DNA of 64,000 bases from Candidatus Scalindua sp. (GCA_018670825.1 JABHIW010000066.1:46611-110610), one strand, 5' to 3'. Positions 1 through 10,044 are shown, counted from the first letter of the stretch. The notes: generated from the sequence alone by a model not told the origin. Numbers and translations are program-made.

Positions 1-2
1 AA

Positions 3-332
3 GCCTTAAAAGGAAAAGATAATGATTGGTGGGCGGAAGAAGTCAAATTCTTTGAATTTAATAAGTCACGAGCATGGATTGTAACCAGAAGAATCGCCCA
101 TACCGCGCACCACAGAGGACAGCAGACAATGTTGCTTAGAATGCTGGGGCGGGATATTTATAGCACTTATGGCCCTACTGCTGATACAGGTGGATTACAA
201 CCGAATAATGCACTGACAATATATCCCTATTCTGACATAGATACAATGATTAAGGAAGAGGTAGCTAGTGGAAATTCCAAGGCGCCATTACCCGGACCGG
301 GAGAAAAACCCTGCACAGAACGGCCGGAATAA
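3..332 (+). CDS. DinB-family protein, 3' part only (start outside window)
   Basis: The frame is open from the first bases of the window and ends at TAA 330-332, giving about 109 residues of C-terminal sequence. The segment HTAHHRGQQT matches the conserved final metal-binding His motif of the DinB/YfiT four-helix family (usual form HxxHHRGQ). This family includes thiol-dependent metal enzymes and DNA-damage-induced proteins. An internal ATG at 129 lies inside the helix that carries this motif, so it is not the true start. The tail after the motif is rich in Gly and Pro (PLPGPGEKP). The specific substrate cannot be told. Family call is fairly sure; exact role unknown. Confidence 0.75.
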   Translation, partial: ALKGKDNDWWAEEVKFFEFNKSRAWIVTRRIAHTAHHRGQQTMLLRMLGRDIYSTYGPTADTGGLQPNNALTIYPYSDIDTMIKEEVASGNSKAPLPGPGEKPCTERPE

Positions 333-384
333 TTTAATTTAATCTCTTGTGTTGTGTTGGTTTTTGCCAGTTGTTTTAATTTTC

Positions 385-858
385 ATGATAAAAGATAAAC
401 TATTATCGACAAAGATAACTAAGTCGATACTGTCGTCATCTGTTGTAAGCATTGTCATCTCAATGTGTTTGCTCGTAAACCTTTTTACACCGGGGATAAG
501 CACGGTTGTTAAAGGTAATAACAGTAGTACAGTTTCGAGCGAATATCACACATGCGGATGTATAACTGGAGTGCATAGCTTAAATCTCTGTTGCTGTGGA
601 GATAAAGAAGCAGGCATGCATGAAACGAAATGTTTGCCTGAGAGAGACTCCGGAAACGCATTCACTACTTTCATTCAAAGCCTGGCATGTGCTGGCGTTC
701 CTGGCCAGTTCATTCCAATATCATACAATGTCAGCCTGCCGGAGGATGGTATTCCCTCACCAGTGCTTTCCTTGCTTTATCATATGGAAAGACGGCAAAC
801 CGTCTTTCCAGCTTCCATAAAAATTTCTCTTCCATATAAACCTCCAAGAATTATCTGA
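385..858 (+). CDS. Small Cys-rich membrane-anchored or exported protein, unrecognised
   Basis: I do not recognise a family. The open frame can start at GTG 349, but the ATG at 385 gives a basic start (MIKDK) followed by one hydrophobic segment at about residues 15-38, consistent with a signal peptide or anchor. A cysteine cluster follows (HTCGCITG, then LNLCCCGDKE and a further Cys), and the C-terminal half is Pro-rich. The Cys/His cluster and the neighbouring outer-membrane and YHS genes suggest a role in metal handling, which is inference only. No clear ribosome-binding site precedes either start. Confidence 0.45.
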   Translation: MIKDKLLSTKITKSILSSSVVSIVISMCLLVNLFTPGISTVVKGNNSSTVSSEYHTCGCITGVHSLNLCCCGDKEAGMHETKCLPERDSGNAFTTFIQSLACAGVPGQFIPISYNVSLPEDGIPSPVLSLLYHMERRQTVFPASIKISLPYKPPRII

Positions 859-1208
859 CTTCACAATAACACATTTTTTATTTTAAAATTATTGCAATCG
901 CAACTATTCGGGAATTGTACGTAAAGACCGGGAACAGCAACAGTATGTTTACGATGCCACTCTCGTAATATAGACGCAATTTACATGATAATTTTATGTA
1001 TGAATACCGCGTCGAATTCTTTACTTGAGAGTATCTGGCAATCTATCCCTGTCCTAACTTTCATTCCTTCAGGCTTAATGCACGTAAGTCACATAAAGAA
1101 GGTAATGACGCACATTCAAGAAAGGTGATATGTTCCATAATTCTCACCAGACAACGAAGAAAATGTTGTGACACACAATTCAAATAAATTTTATTCTGGA
1201 GGTATATT
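859..1208. other. Gene-free stretch upstream of the outer-membrane protein gene
   Basis: About 350 bases without a convincing coding region. It carries an AT-rich start and, at its end, the ribosome-binding site GGAGG directly before the 1209 gene. I see no terminator hairpin, RNA gene or repeat in it. It probably holds the promoter for 1209-2480. Confidence 0.5.
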
Positions 1209-2195
1209 ATGCGAAAACATTCTTACTCGTGTTGGAAAATAATTTTAGTATGTGCCATTCTTACATTTACATTAATAAAAAACATTGAGGCCAATCACGG
1301 CCCTGGATCGGGTGGAGGACCGGTTTCAACGCTACCCGCGCTTACGTCTCGGGCCGGTAGCTTTAATCTTAGCCTCAATACCAGAATGACTGAGCTCGAA
1401 TCAATTTCCACGAGAAGGCTCAGTGATAAGGGATTAAAATCCGGAGCGTTCGATGCCATTGACCGGACAATTTTACATTCAGCCGGCGCAACTTATGGGG
1501 TTACGGATGATTTTGAAATTGGAGTGAGTCTCGGCTGGTTTGAATCAATTAATTTTCGAGAATCAGAGTTGGAAATTGAAGACGGCGAGGCTGAGATTGC
1601 ACTTCTGAAAGCAAACCCTGATGGGCTTACCGATACATGGCTTACAGGAAAATACCGGTTCTTACGCGGGCCAAAGGGGCACTATGCATTTCTCCTGGGG
1701 GTTAAGTTTCCTACCGGCCGTAAAAGTACTCAGAACAATGAAGGTGAACAACTTGAGGCCGTGGAACAACCCGGAAGTGGGTCCTTTGATTATGCGACTG
1801 GAGTCGCCTATTCAAGGTGGCTTACGAAGAATTGGATGCTGCATTCGAGTATCAAGTATACTCTTAAAACAAAGGGGTCGAGAGACTATGAAGTAGGCGA
1901 CCGTATTGATTGGGGTGTTTCCAATACCTATCAGTTAACACCGAAGAATAAATTCCCAAACTTTGCGGCTATTGGTGAGTTCAACCTGAGGCAGCTATTT
2001 CGGGATAAAGTTGATGGAACTGATGTAAGAGACAGTGGAAGTACTACCGTTTTTGTATCTCCCGGCTTTAATGTGGGAATTACTAAAAATTTTGGGATAA
2101 ATACTTCATTTTCTATTCCTATTTATCAAAAAACATTGGGAAGGCAACAGGAAACTAATTATCAAGCGTCTGTTGGTTTTGATTTCCATTTTTAA
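1209..2195 (+). CDS. Outer-membrane beta-barrel (transporter-like) protein
   Basis: The 328-residue product has a signal peptide (about residues 1-28, ending IEANHG), a Gly-rich mature N-terminus (HGPGSGGGP), then alternating hydrophobic strands and a terminal aromatic strand ending FDFHF, a typical outer-membrane insertion signal. The short His/Gly-rich start resembles uncharacterised beta-barrels that I recall near copper or heavy-metal genes. A strong GGAGG site lies 8 bases before the ATG. The YHS lipoprotein gene follows after 18 bases, so the two are likely co-transcribed. Substrate unknown. The barrel nature is well supported; the metal link is inference. Confidence 0.7.
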   Translation: MRKHSYSCWKIILVCAILTFTLIKNIEANHGPGSGGGPVSTLPALTSRAGSFNLSLNTRMTELESISTRRLSDKGLKSGAFDAIDRTILHSAGATYGVTDDFEIGVSLGWFESINFRESELEIEDGEAEIALLKANPDGLTDTWLTGKYRFLRGPKGHYAFLLGVKFPTGRKSTQNNEGEQLEAVEQPGSGSFDYATGVAYSRWLTKNWMLHSSIKYTLKTKGSRDYEVGDRIDWGVSNTYQLTPKNKFPNFAAIGEFNLRQLFRDKVDGTDVRDSGSTTVFVSPGFNVGITKNFGINTSFSIPIYQKTLGRQQETNYQASVGFDFHF

Positions 2196-2213
2196 GCGAA
2201 AGGAGCACTCAAC

Positions 2214-2480
2214 ATGAAAATTAATTTTATCATATTCTTTTTATTGTTATTTTCAATGATTGGATGTGAAAGCACAAAGCCTCAAACCCTAACTCAAAGT
2301 GGGCAACACATTGCAAAAGACCCGGTCTGTGAGTATTTTGCAGATATGGGTTGTATCGATGTTGCAGTAACGGAAAATACGCCCCAATCAACGTATGAAG
2401 GAAAAACATACTATTTTTGTAGCCAGAGATGCAAAACAGATTTTGACAAAAAACCTTCAAAATATCTTACAATGCGTTGA
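2214..2480 (+). CDS. YHS-domain lipoprotein
   Basis: The 88-residue protein starts with a lipoprotein signal peptide (LFSMIGCES, predicted lipidated Cys18). It continues with one YHS domain: DPVCEYFADMGCIDVAV, then YEGKTYYFCSQRCKTDF. YHS domains bind metal through the paired Cys residues and occur in copper and heavy-metal transporters and chaperones. A GGAG site lies upstream. The gene directly follows the beta-barrel gene, so the pair may bring a periplasmic metal-binding lipoprotein together with an outer-membrane pore. Domain call is strong; the metal is unknown. Confidence 0.8.
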   Translation: MKINFIIFFLLLFSMIGCESTKPQTLTQSGQHIAKDPVCEYFADMGCIDVAVTENTPQSTYEGKTYYFCSQRCKTDFDKKPSKYLTMR

Positions 2481-2525
2481 TTCACTGAGGGTAACAGAGT
2501 TTTAGTATATTAATATGCCTGTCAT

Positions 2526-2550
2526 TGCGTAGAGATCAATTCTCTACGCA
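2526..2550 (+). terminator. Hairpin after the YHS gene, possible terminator
   Basis: A perfect inverted repeat with 10-base arms (TGCGTAGAGA / TCTCTACGCA) and a 5-base loop lies 46 bases after the stop of the YHS gene. No T-run follows, so it may be a processing or protective hairpin and not a factor-independent terminator. Confidence 0.45.
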
Positions 2551-2765
2551 AGCAGGTAGTCTTATGACGTTATATATATCAGGCCATAAGGGGCACATCT
2601 TAATTATTAAGTTAAACCACTTCTCGCTTTTCTCCCTACAATTGAATCACTTACTAAAAACAGGATCCTGTTGTAGATTATTCCTTGACTTTTTTCAGTT
2701 TAACAGTCATTCTGAGAGTTTCTTTTTATTGACAAGGTTGATGAGGAAGAAAAGAACGTCATAAG

Positions 2766-2966
2766 GTGAATTTTTGGCAAAAAGTAGTAAGCAGTAAAAC
2801 TCACAAACAAGAATGTGCTACATGCAAAAAAGGAAGATCCGGAGAAACAATCTGGTGTGATTCCTGTAAAGTCGTCTATACAAATAGATCTAAGATTGAT
2901 TGCAAAGATTATTTTGACAAAGGAACTATTTGTGAGATATATAAAAAAAGAGCAAATGATAAGTGA
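2766..2966 (+). CDS. Small zinc-ribbon-like protein
   Basis: The 66-residue ORF begins at GTG, the only usable start in frame. It has two Cys pairs, ECATCKK and WCDSCK, spaced like a zinc ribbon, plus two later Cys residues, and a basic C-terminus (KKRANDK). I do not recognise a named family. Its last 19 codons have a clear homologous copy at the end of the HD-GYP gene (11489-11548), which keeps the same reading frame and stop. That supports this being a real, once-duplicated gene. Function unknown. Confidence 0.5.
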   Translation: MNFWQKVVSSKTHKQECATCKKGRSGETIWCDSCKVVYTNRSKIDCKDYFDKGTICEIYKKRANDK

Positions 2967-2973
2967 AGCTGGT

Positions 2974-3000
2974 GATGCGCTCAGTCCCACTGAGTGCATC
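2974..3000 (+). terminator. Strong hairpin after the zinc-ribbon-like gene
   Basis: GATGCGCTCAGT and ACTGAGTGCATC pair across a CCC loop as a 12-base stem with a single G-T pair, starting 8 bases after the stop codon. The position suits a terminator or attenuator before the kinase gene, but there is no following T-run. Confidence 0.5.
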
Positions 3001-3099
3001 ATTCAGTACTAAATCAGCCTAAGCAAGTGGCAAAGGCGTAACGAAAATCATGCCAGCTGGAATCATTGATTCCTACTTTACTCGTTACAAAGTTAACAA

Positions 3100-5082
3100 T
3101 TGGAAAATAACATGAGACAACACACTTCTGAACTTAATGAAAGCAAGGAACAAGTTCAACTTTTGCTTGATTCCACTGGCGAGGCGATATATGGGATCGA
3201 TAGTGATGGAAATTGTACTTTTTCTAATGCTGCATGTCTTCGGATTCTTGGATATAAAGAAGCAAGACAGCTTATAGGGAGAAACATGCACGATTTGATA
3301 CACCACACCAAAAATGACGGCACTCCTTACCCTATTGAGGAATGTTGTATTTACCAGGCTTTCAGAGAAGGTAAAGGCACTCATGTAGACAACGAAGTTT
3401 TATGGAGAGCAGATGGAACCCGTTTTCCGGCGGAATATATGTCATATCCTATTCGTAAGGATAACAAGATAATTGGTGCCGTTGTAACTTTTTCTGACAT
3501 TACTGAACGCAAGAGAAAAGATGAAGAGCTTCTCATGCTTAAAGAAACTCTGGAACAACGTGTGATCGAACGTACGGAGTCATTGCGGGAAAGCGAGGAA
3601 AGATTTCGCAGTTTGGTCGAAAACACTAATGACTGGATTTGGGAAGTCAACGAGCACACTCAGTATATCTACGCCAGCCCTCAAGTATGTGGACTCCTTG
3701 GCTATGAACCTGATGAGATAATCGGAATGACTCCCTTTGATCTAATGACACCGGAGAACCATCAGAGCGTTAGAAAACTATTCACTGAGATTGCCGGACG
3801 GCAGGAGCCGTTCTCCCGGTTGGAGAACTCTAATCTGCACAAGGATGGTCATACCGTAATACTGGAAACCAGTGGCGTTCCCATCTTAGGACCTGATGGC
3901 TCATTCAAGGGATATCGCGGAATTGATCGTGACATCACTGATCGCAAGAAAGCAGAACAAGCACTCATCCAGTCAGAAAAACTAAAATCTATCGGCACAA
4001 TCACTGCCGGAATATCCCACGAGTTTAATAACCTTCTTGCAATTATTTCCGGTAATGTACAGTTGCTGGAGGAAACCTATAAAGGTCATGAAGAATTAAT
4101 GTCTGCACTGCACACAATTAAAAAGGCTTCCGATGATGGAGCTGAAATATCCAGTAAGATGCTTGAATTTACTAAGACAAGTCAAGACACAAAGAAATTT
4201 GTATCTTCTGATATCAGGAAGTTGATAATGCAGTCTCTTGATTTTACAAAACCCAGATGGTCGAATGAAGCACAGATCAGAAACATAAACTACCAGATAG
4301 ACAAGGAAGGTCTGAAGAGTACTTCATCTATAATGTGTAATCCAACAGAAATAAGAGAGGTATTTATAAACATAATAAACAATGCCCTTGATGCAATGCC
4401 TGAAGGCGGTAGACTATCGTTCAGTACATGGAATAGAGAAAATACGGTATTTGCTGGTATCTCCGACACAGGAGAAGGTATGCCTGAGGATGTAAAAAAA
4501 AGAGTATTTGACCCATTCTTTACTACCAAGACTCCACTGGGAACCGGATTGGGCATGAGTATGACTTACGGTATAATGACCAGGCATGGTGGTAAAATAG
4601 AGGTGGAAAGTGAGCTGGGGAAGGGCAGTACCTTTACTCTGCAATTCCCCGCTACTAATAACAGAGCCAGTCTAATAGCGACCCCTGGGCTGGAACAAGA
4701 AACAGATGAAAAAAACCTACTCATCCTGGTGGTAGATGATGAAGTGGATATATGCGCTATTCTGGACAAATATCTTTCAAGAGCTGGCCACAAGGTCAAG
4801 ACCGTTAATAATGGCGCGGATGCTATAGATAAAATAAAGGCTGAAGATTTTGACCTTATATTATGTGACCTGGCCATGCCTGATGTCTTTGGGTATGATG
4901 TAATTAAGTCTGCAAGAGGGTTAGGAAAAAAACCTAAGATAGGTATAATTACCGGTTGGGGAGAAAAGCTGAAGATAACAAACGAGGAAGACATGAAGGT
5001 AGAATTTATTGTAAAGAAGCCATTCGATTTATCAGAGTTAACAAATAAAATAAATGTTGCGTTTGATATTGATAGTAGATGA
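3100..5082 (+). CDS. Hybrid histidine kinase, PAS-PAS-HisKA-HATPase-REC
   Basis: Cytoplasmic sensor kinase of up to 660 residues with no membrane segment. Two PAS domains (about 15-137 and 165-285) are joined by a short coiled coil. HisKA follows with phospho-acceptor His307 (GISHEFNN), then a HATPase domain with N-box Asn428 (NNALDAMPEGG) and G-boxes (DTGEGM, GTGLGMS), and a receiver domain with Asp590 (LCDLAMPD). The start is TTG 3100 or ATG 3112; an in-frame stop lies directly upstream and neither start has a clear ribosome-binding site. The kinase-receiver half is very similar to that of 60863-62755, so the two are paralogues. No output domain: the receiver presumably relays or modulates. 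Signal unknown. Confidence 0.9.
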   Translation: MENNMRQHTSELNESKEQVQLLLDSTGEAIYGIDSDGNCTFSNAACLRILGYKEARQLIGRNMHDLIHHTKNDGTPYPIEECCIYQAFREGKGTHVDNEVLWRADGTRFPAEYMSYPIRKDNKIIGAVVTFSDITERKRKDEELLMLKETLEQRVIERTESLRESEERFRSLVENTNDWIWEVNEHTQYIYASPQVCGLLGYEPDEIIGMTPFDLMTPENHQSVRKLFTEIAGRQEPFSRLENSNLHKDGHTVILETSGVPILGPDGSFKGYRGIDRDITDRKKAEQALIQSEKLKSIGTITAGISHEFNNLLAIISGNVQLLEETYKGHEELMSALHTIKKASDDGAEISSKMLEFTKTSQDTKKFVSSDIRKLIMQSLDFTKPRWSNEAQIRNINYQIDKEGLKSTSSIMCNPTEIREVFINIINNALDAMPEGGRLSFSTWNRENTVFAGISDTGEGMPEDVKKRVFDPFFTTKTPLGTGLGMSMTYGIMTRHGGKIEVESELGKGSTFTLQFPATNNRASLIATPGLEQETDEKNLLILVVDDEVDICAILDKYLSRAGHKVKTVNNGADAIDKIKAEDFDLILCDLAMPDVFGYDVIKSARGLGKKPKIGIITGWGEKLKITNEEDMKVEFIVKKPFDLSELTNKINVAFDIDSR

Positions 5083-5121
5083 TAATAAACCGTACTCCAT
5101 TGACATAAATTCATGGTACAA

Positions 5122-5157
5122 TTGTCAGGAATTGACAAATTTGTCTTTCTTTTTTTA
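5122..5157 (+). terminator. Likely factor-independent terminator of the 3100 kinase gene
   Basis: GACAAATTTGTC (5134-5145) is a self-complementary hairpin followed at once by a long T-rich run. An overlapping alternative hairpin (TTGTCA / TGACAA at 5122-5138) lies just before it. It sits 40-75 bases after the stop codon at 5082. Confidence 0.55.
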
Positions 5158-5158
5158 A

Positions 5159-5967
5159 TAGTCTATGACCTTGAATTGTAGCATTCCGGGACAGTTCCAA
5201 CCTCTCCATTAGCTTTTCTAACTGCGCGCCGTTGTGCTTTCCTGCTCATTAAATATTTCGATCTGACGTTGAGCTTCTTAAAACAAATTATATACTCACT
5301 GATAAGGCTGAGCACTGTTCTCCCAATTCCAGATACTTCCTTCCAAACCCCGATTATGTGTACAATTTTGATTGCATGTGTTTCCACCCACCCCTTTCTT
5401 TACGTATATGTTTACCAATTGCCTTTGGATGAATAGTGGTAAGTTTGAAATATCGTTACCACTATCTTTTCCTCCTGTAATACCAATATGATAATGTACT
5501 TTTTTGAAACACTTAGCAGTATTCACCGGATGCAAAAAAGTCTATTAAGGTATTTAGAAGGGCATATTCAGGTATTCCCTTATTGCTTTACTACTCAATG
5601 TTTATTATGATACACAGGTATTTAGTGTCCAAAAAAGATACGGACTCACACAGAAGAGAATTGTAGAAAGAATTCTCATCGCAGATACAAGGGTTAATAT
5701 AATATCATGTATGGCAAAACCCTTCTTCTGTCATTGCTTCATCCGAAATTGTGGATACGTAACATCCGACAAACTTATTTTGTTCATAACTGATCACACT
5801 CAAAAAGAACTAAACACCTATCAACCTTTCGTATCAATCTTGTTTATACTGTTTTAACTATCACCATCACGGTAGACTTTACTCAAAACAATACATCCTC
5901 ACCGTCTCATCACCTATAGGTGTTATACTGATAAGTTCTGCATTCTGTATGGTTAAAGATAGATATT
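5159..5967. other. Long gene-free stretch between two kinase genes
   Basis: About 800 bases with no gene that I can defend. Two short open frames on the minus strand (within 5163-5535) overlap each other, resemble nothing I know and have no ribosome-binding sites. They could be the remains of a decayed minus-strand gene. The last 150 bases should hold the promoter of the 5968 gene, though I see no clear consensus boxes. Confidence 0.4.
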
Positions 5968-8900
5968 ATGAAGATAACAAAATTTAAAACGCTAAGATTT
6001 CAAATCAGACTTGTATCAGCATTGTTATTATTTATATTGATTGTATTGTTAGGTATATCAATAAAAAGAGCATTTGATGCAAATAAGCAAACAGAAGAAT
6101 ATCTAATAATAAACAAAATTTCCGGACTCCTGAATGTTGCAACAGGGTGGCAAGCCCTTGAGCGTGGTTACGGCGCTACGATAATTGGAGGCGGTAAGGG
6201 TGATTCTTCTCCATTCTTCCCAAAATTCATTGAAATGACGAAGACAGGAGATTCTGGAGTTTTCCAAATCGAAAAAGAAGCAGAGAAACTATTAGGTGTT
6301 AGAAGCAACAAGACTTTTGAAAAAAAAATAATTAAATGGAGAAAGAGTTATAAGTCTCTCGTATCTGCCCGCCAAAAAATCGCAAGTAATGACATTTCCA
6401 ATGATGAATGGCTGAATATTGCAACCTTTAATATTAGAAGTGAATTTAATCTTCGCAACACTGCCTTTACACCGCTGAAAGCGAACGAAAAAATAATCTA
6501 TTTGAATTATGTCCTGCGTCCCAATATAGCAATATTATGTGAATATGCAGGACTTGAACGCGCCCTTGTCAGTAATACCATTGAATCTGGAACACCTTTA
6601 TCTCATGAAACCATTAATAGAATCAAGCGCTATCGTTCCATAGTAGACCAGTCTCTTGACCAGATACTGGCCCTAAAGGAATCACCATCTACTTCAATCC
6701 GTATGAAACAGGCTATAGATATATTTGAGAAAGAATTCCTGCAATCATATCAGTTTTTAAAAGAAGAAGTTTTTTCCTCTAGCGAGAAACTGGATGAAGA
6801 CATAAAGAGAGTAAAAGAGGATATAGTTAATAGAAATGTAATTTTCCATAATTATTTACATGGAGCAAAAAATGATTTGTTAAATATAAGCAAAAATCAG
6901 GAAGTAATAGCATTCGCCAGATCTATGAGTTTGAGCTCAGAGGAGGATACTAGACTACCTGAACAGCTAAGTGCAGTGGAAAATTTATTTAACAACTTTT
7001 CTCAAGTGAAAAGAGTCTATGGTCAGATTCGCTTTCTGGATAATATCGGATATGAACGTGTACGTGTTGATTTTGACGGTAATGTCACCAACATAATTCG
7101 TGGCGAGAAATTACAGGATAAAAGTGAAAGGTATTATTTCAAAAAGTCCATAAATATGCCGCAAGGAAGCATATATATTTCTCCACTTGATCTTAACGTA
7201 GAGCATGGACGGATTAAACTCCCCTATACGCCTGTCCTGCGTTACACAACACCGGTTTTTGTAGATGGAAAGCGGGCTGGGATTATTGTCTTTAACTTGC
7301 TTGCAGACACTCCCTCTTTTTTGCATAAAATCACAGGGAATGAAGGTGAAACAGACTATATTTTAGCTAATCAAGATGGATTTTATCTCCATCATACAGA
7401 TAAAGTGAAAGAGTGGGGAATGATGGAATTACTCAACAGATCACATCAGAACATAAGGCAAGACTATCCTGATATTGCAGAACTGATTCTTTCCGGTAGC
7501 GAAGGGAGTGTACGTTTGGATTCCGGACAGGTGATTGTTTATAGGTCGTTTTTCTTTGACCCTGGGACTAGCACTGGTAATTTCTGGATTATTGTAAAAC
7601 GAGTCAAAGGTGTGGATTATCCGGTAAGTGCTTCTGTCTGGTTTGATGAAGCAACTAAGGCAATCAATAAAGGATTAGCTATCTCAAATATTGCTGGAGA
7701 AGAGGCAAATGCTATCATGATAAAAATGGAGGCTACTGCAAAAAGAAGTATGCTGATTAGTTACATTATTCTTGGTTTTACCATTTTTGTTTTCATTTAT
7801 TTTACCAGATGGTCAAGAAATCGGGTTTTAAAACCGATACAGAGATTAACCGATGTTTCACAAAGAATAGCTGAAGGTGACCTTTCACATAGAGCTGATG
7901 TTAAGCAGGGAGATGAGATTGGCACCATGGCCAATAATTTTAACATAATGGCAGATGAACTTACGAATGACATCACAATGCGCAAACAAGCGGAAAAACG
8001 TCTTAGTGCTCAGTACTACGTAACAAAAGTATTGGCAGAAGCAGCCAATACTAAAGAGGCTTCATCCAAAATCCTGCAAGCCGTATGTACGGCTCTTGAG
8101 TGGGACCTTGGTGAAATCTGGGAATTTGATCGACAAGACTGTGTATTGCGGTGTTCGGAAATCTGGCATATTCCGTCCATCAAAGTATCTGAGTTCAAAA
8201 AGCTCACAAGACAAACTTCCTTTGCGAAAGGTATTGGTTTGCCCGGACGTGTTTTTGAGAGCGCACAACCTGCCTGGATTGCAGATGTTGTCCAGGATAC
8301 AAATTTTCCAAGAGCGTCAGTAGCAGCGGAGAATGGGTTGCATGGTGCTTTTGGTTTTCCTGTTATTAGCGATAACGAAGTACTTGGAGTAATCAGTTTC
8401 TATAGTCGTGAGATTAGAACACCAGATACAGATTTGCTCAATATGTTGTTATCTATCGGTAGCCAGATCGGACTCTTCATCAAACGCAAGCGGTCTGAGG
8501 AAAAGATTGCAAGTTTTGTCAATATACTGGAAGAAACATTGAATGAAATTTACATATTTGATGCTAAAACCCTTCGATTTCTTGAAGTCAACAAAGGTGC
8601 AAGGCTGAATCTGGGTTATTCTATGGGAGAACTCAGCAACCTCACACCTCTGGATCTCCAGCCAAAATTTACGTTAGAATCATTTCAGAAAATGATTGAA
8701 ACTCTCCAGGTTGGTGAAAAGAGAAAAGTAGATTTTTCGACAATTCATCGAAGAAAAAATGGCTCTTTCTACGATGTCGAGGTGCACCTTCAGCTCTCTT
8801 CTTTTCAATCTGTCCCAGCATTTGTAGCTATCATTCTTGATATTACCGAGCGAAAGAAGATGGAGGCAGCGCTCTTACAATCTGAGAAATTAAAATCAGT

Positions 8901-9987
8901 AGGCTTAGTGGCATCCGGTATATCACATGAGATTAACAACATACTTGCGATTATCATGGGTAGAGCGGAAATACTACAAAGAGGATTTAATGATAGCAAA
9001 TTAAAGGAGGGACTGAGTTCAATCATTAAGGCAGGTGAGAATGGCGCTGAAATAGTTAGTAAAATGCTTACATTTGCAAAGTCAGACGCAAAGACTTCAG
9101 ATTATGTATTTATTGATATAGGTCTTTTAATTTGTCAGTCTATTGATTTCACAGAGCCCAGATGGAAGAATATGGCTCAGTCTAAGGGCATAAACTACCA
9201 AATAGACACAGCAGGAATAGATAAAATACATGAAGTATTTTGTAATTCAACCGAATTGACAGAAGTATTTATTAATATTATAAACAACGCCCTGGATGCG
9301 ATGCCTGAAGGTGGTTGTCTCGCATTTAGCGTAAAGAGTGACAAGAACACAGTGTTTATAAATATCTCTGATACGGGGACAGGTATGTCTGATGACGATA
9401 GGAAGACGATATTTGACCCATTTTTTACAACACGTTTGCCACATGGAACAGGCCTGGGAATGAGTATTGTCTATAGCATTATTAAAAGACATGGCGGTAA
9501 GATAGAAGTGGAAAGCGAAATAGGAAAAGGCACAACATTTAACCTAAGCATTCCAATTCACAAAGAAATGATACAGAACATCGCACCACTATCTGAGCCA
9601 GACTCTGATAGAATAACCAAAAAGCTCCGGATTTTAGTAGTAGATGATGAGAAGGATATATGCAATATTATTGATGACTTTCTTACCGCTGACGGTCACA
9701 TTATTAAGACTGTTAATAGCGGTGCAGAGGCGATAGAACAGATCAGAAAAGAACAATTTGATCTTGTTTTATCAGATCTGGCGATGCCGGATAAAACTGG
9801 TTATGATGTGATAACGGCTCTAAATAAGTTAGAAAAAAGGCCAAAGATTGGTATCATCACTGGCTGGAGTGAAGAGCTTAATTCGTTAGAAAAAGAGACT
9901 ATGAAAGTCGACTTCATTATGAAAAAACCGTTACATTTATCAGAAATTGCAAGGCGCATTAATGATACGTTTACAAAAAACGATTAA
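5968..9987 (+). CDS. Membrane hybrid histidine kinase: sensor-HAMP-GAF-PAS-HisKA-HATPase-REC
   Basis: A 1339-residue protein with TM1 at about 12-32 and TM2 at about 593-612, enclosing a large periplasmic region. The first part (about 40-290) is helical and resembles nitrate/nitrite-sensing NIT domains (LERGYGATI, GLERALVSN). The second (about 300-520) resembles a double Cache domain. HAMP (about 613-668), GAF (about 680-835) and PAS (about 845-965) follow, then HisKA with His987 (GISHEINN), HATPase (NNALDAMPEGG, GTGLGMS) and a receiver with Asp1270 (LSDLAMPD). Its GAF closely matches a GAF of the 36028 kinase and its PAS matches one in the 57217 kinase. The HD-GYP response regulator gene follows after 57 bases and is a plausible partner. 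The ligand is unknown. Confidence 0.9.
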   Translation: MKITKFKTLRFQIRLVSALLLFILIVLLGISIKRAFDANKQTEEYLIINKISGLLNVATGWQALERGYGATIIGGGKGDSSPFFPKFIEMTKTGDSGVFQIEKEAEKLLGVRSNKTFEKKIIKWRKSYKSLVSARQKIASNDISNDEWLNIATFNIRSEFNLRNTAFTPLKANEKIIYLNYVLRPNIAILCEYAGLERALVSNTIESGTPLSHETINRIKRYRSIVDQSLDQILALKESPSTSIRMKQAIDIFEKEFLQSYQFLKEEVFSSSEKLDEDIKRVKEDIVNRNVIFHNYLHGAKNDLLNISKNQEVIAFARSMSLSSEEDTRLPEQLSAVENLFNNFSQVKRVYGQIRFLDNIGYERVRVDFDGNVTNIIRGEKLQDKSERYYFKKSINMPQGSIYISPLDLNVEHGRIKLPYTPVLRYTTPVFVDGKRAGIIVFNLLADTPSFLHKITGNEGETDYILANQDGFYLHHTDKVKEWGMMELLNRSHQNIRQDYPDIAELILSGSEGSVRLDSGQVIVYRSFFFDPGTSTGNFWIIVKRVKGVDYPVSASVWFDEATKAINKGLAISNIAGEEANAIMIKMEATAKRSMLISYIILGFTIFVFIYFTRWSRNRVLKPIQRLTDVSQRIAEGDLSHRADVKQGDEIGTMANNFNIMADELTNDITMRKQAEKRLSAQYYVTKVLAEAANTKEASSKILQAVCTALEWDLGEIWEFDRQDCVLRCSEIWHIPSIKVSEFKKLTRQTSFAKGIGLPGRVFESAQPAWIADVVQDTNFPRASVAAENGLHGAFGFPVISDNEVLGVISFYSREIRTPDTDLLNMLLSIGSQIGLFIKRKRSEEKIASFVNILEETLNEIYIFDAKTLRFLEVNKGARLNLGYSMGELSNLTPLDLQPKFTLESFQKMIETLQVGEKRKVDFSTIHRRKNGSFYDVEVHLQLSSFQSVPAFVAIILDITERKKMEAALLQSEKLKSVGLVASGISHEINNILAIIMGRAEILQRGFNDSKLKEGLSSIIKAGENGAEIVSKMLTFAKSDAKTSDYVFIDIGLLICQSIDFTEPRWKNMAQSKGINYQIDTAGIDKIHEVFCNSTELTEVFINIINNALDAMPEGGCLAFSVKSDKNTVFINISDTGTGMSDDDRKTIFDPFFTTRLPHGTGLGMSIVYSIIKRHGGKIEVESEIGKGTTFNLSIPIHKEMIQNIAPLSEPDSDRITKKLRILVVDDEKDICNIIDDFLTADGHIIKTVNSGAEAIEQIRKEQFDLVLSDLAMPDKTGYDVITALNKLEKRPKIGIITGWSEELNSLEKETMKVDFIMKKPLHLSEIARRINDTFTKND

Positions 9988-10044
9988 ACAACAGCGTGGT
10001 GCATAAATAATGAATCGAAGTTTTTATAAAAATAGGGAGAAAAA

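Noticed and set aside
4566-5138. A 190-codon minus-strand frame opposite the HATPase/receiver part of the 3100 kinase
   Set aside because: Ser/Phe-rich product without motifs; the plus strand encodes a clear kinase. Similar shadows occur opposite the other kinases.
5163-5535. Two overlapping minus-strand open frames in the gap before the 5968 kinase
   Set aside because: They lack ribosome-binding sites and known motifs and overlap each other. I could not match them to a transposase or other family, so they are mentioned only as possible decay.
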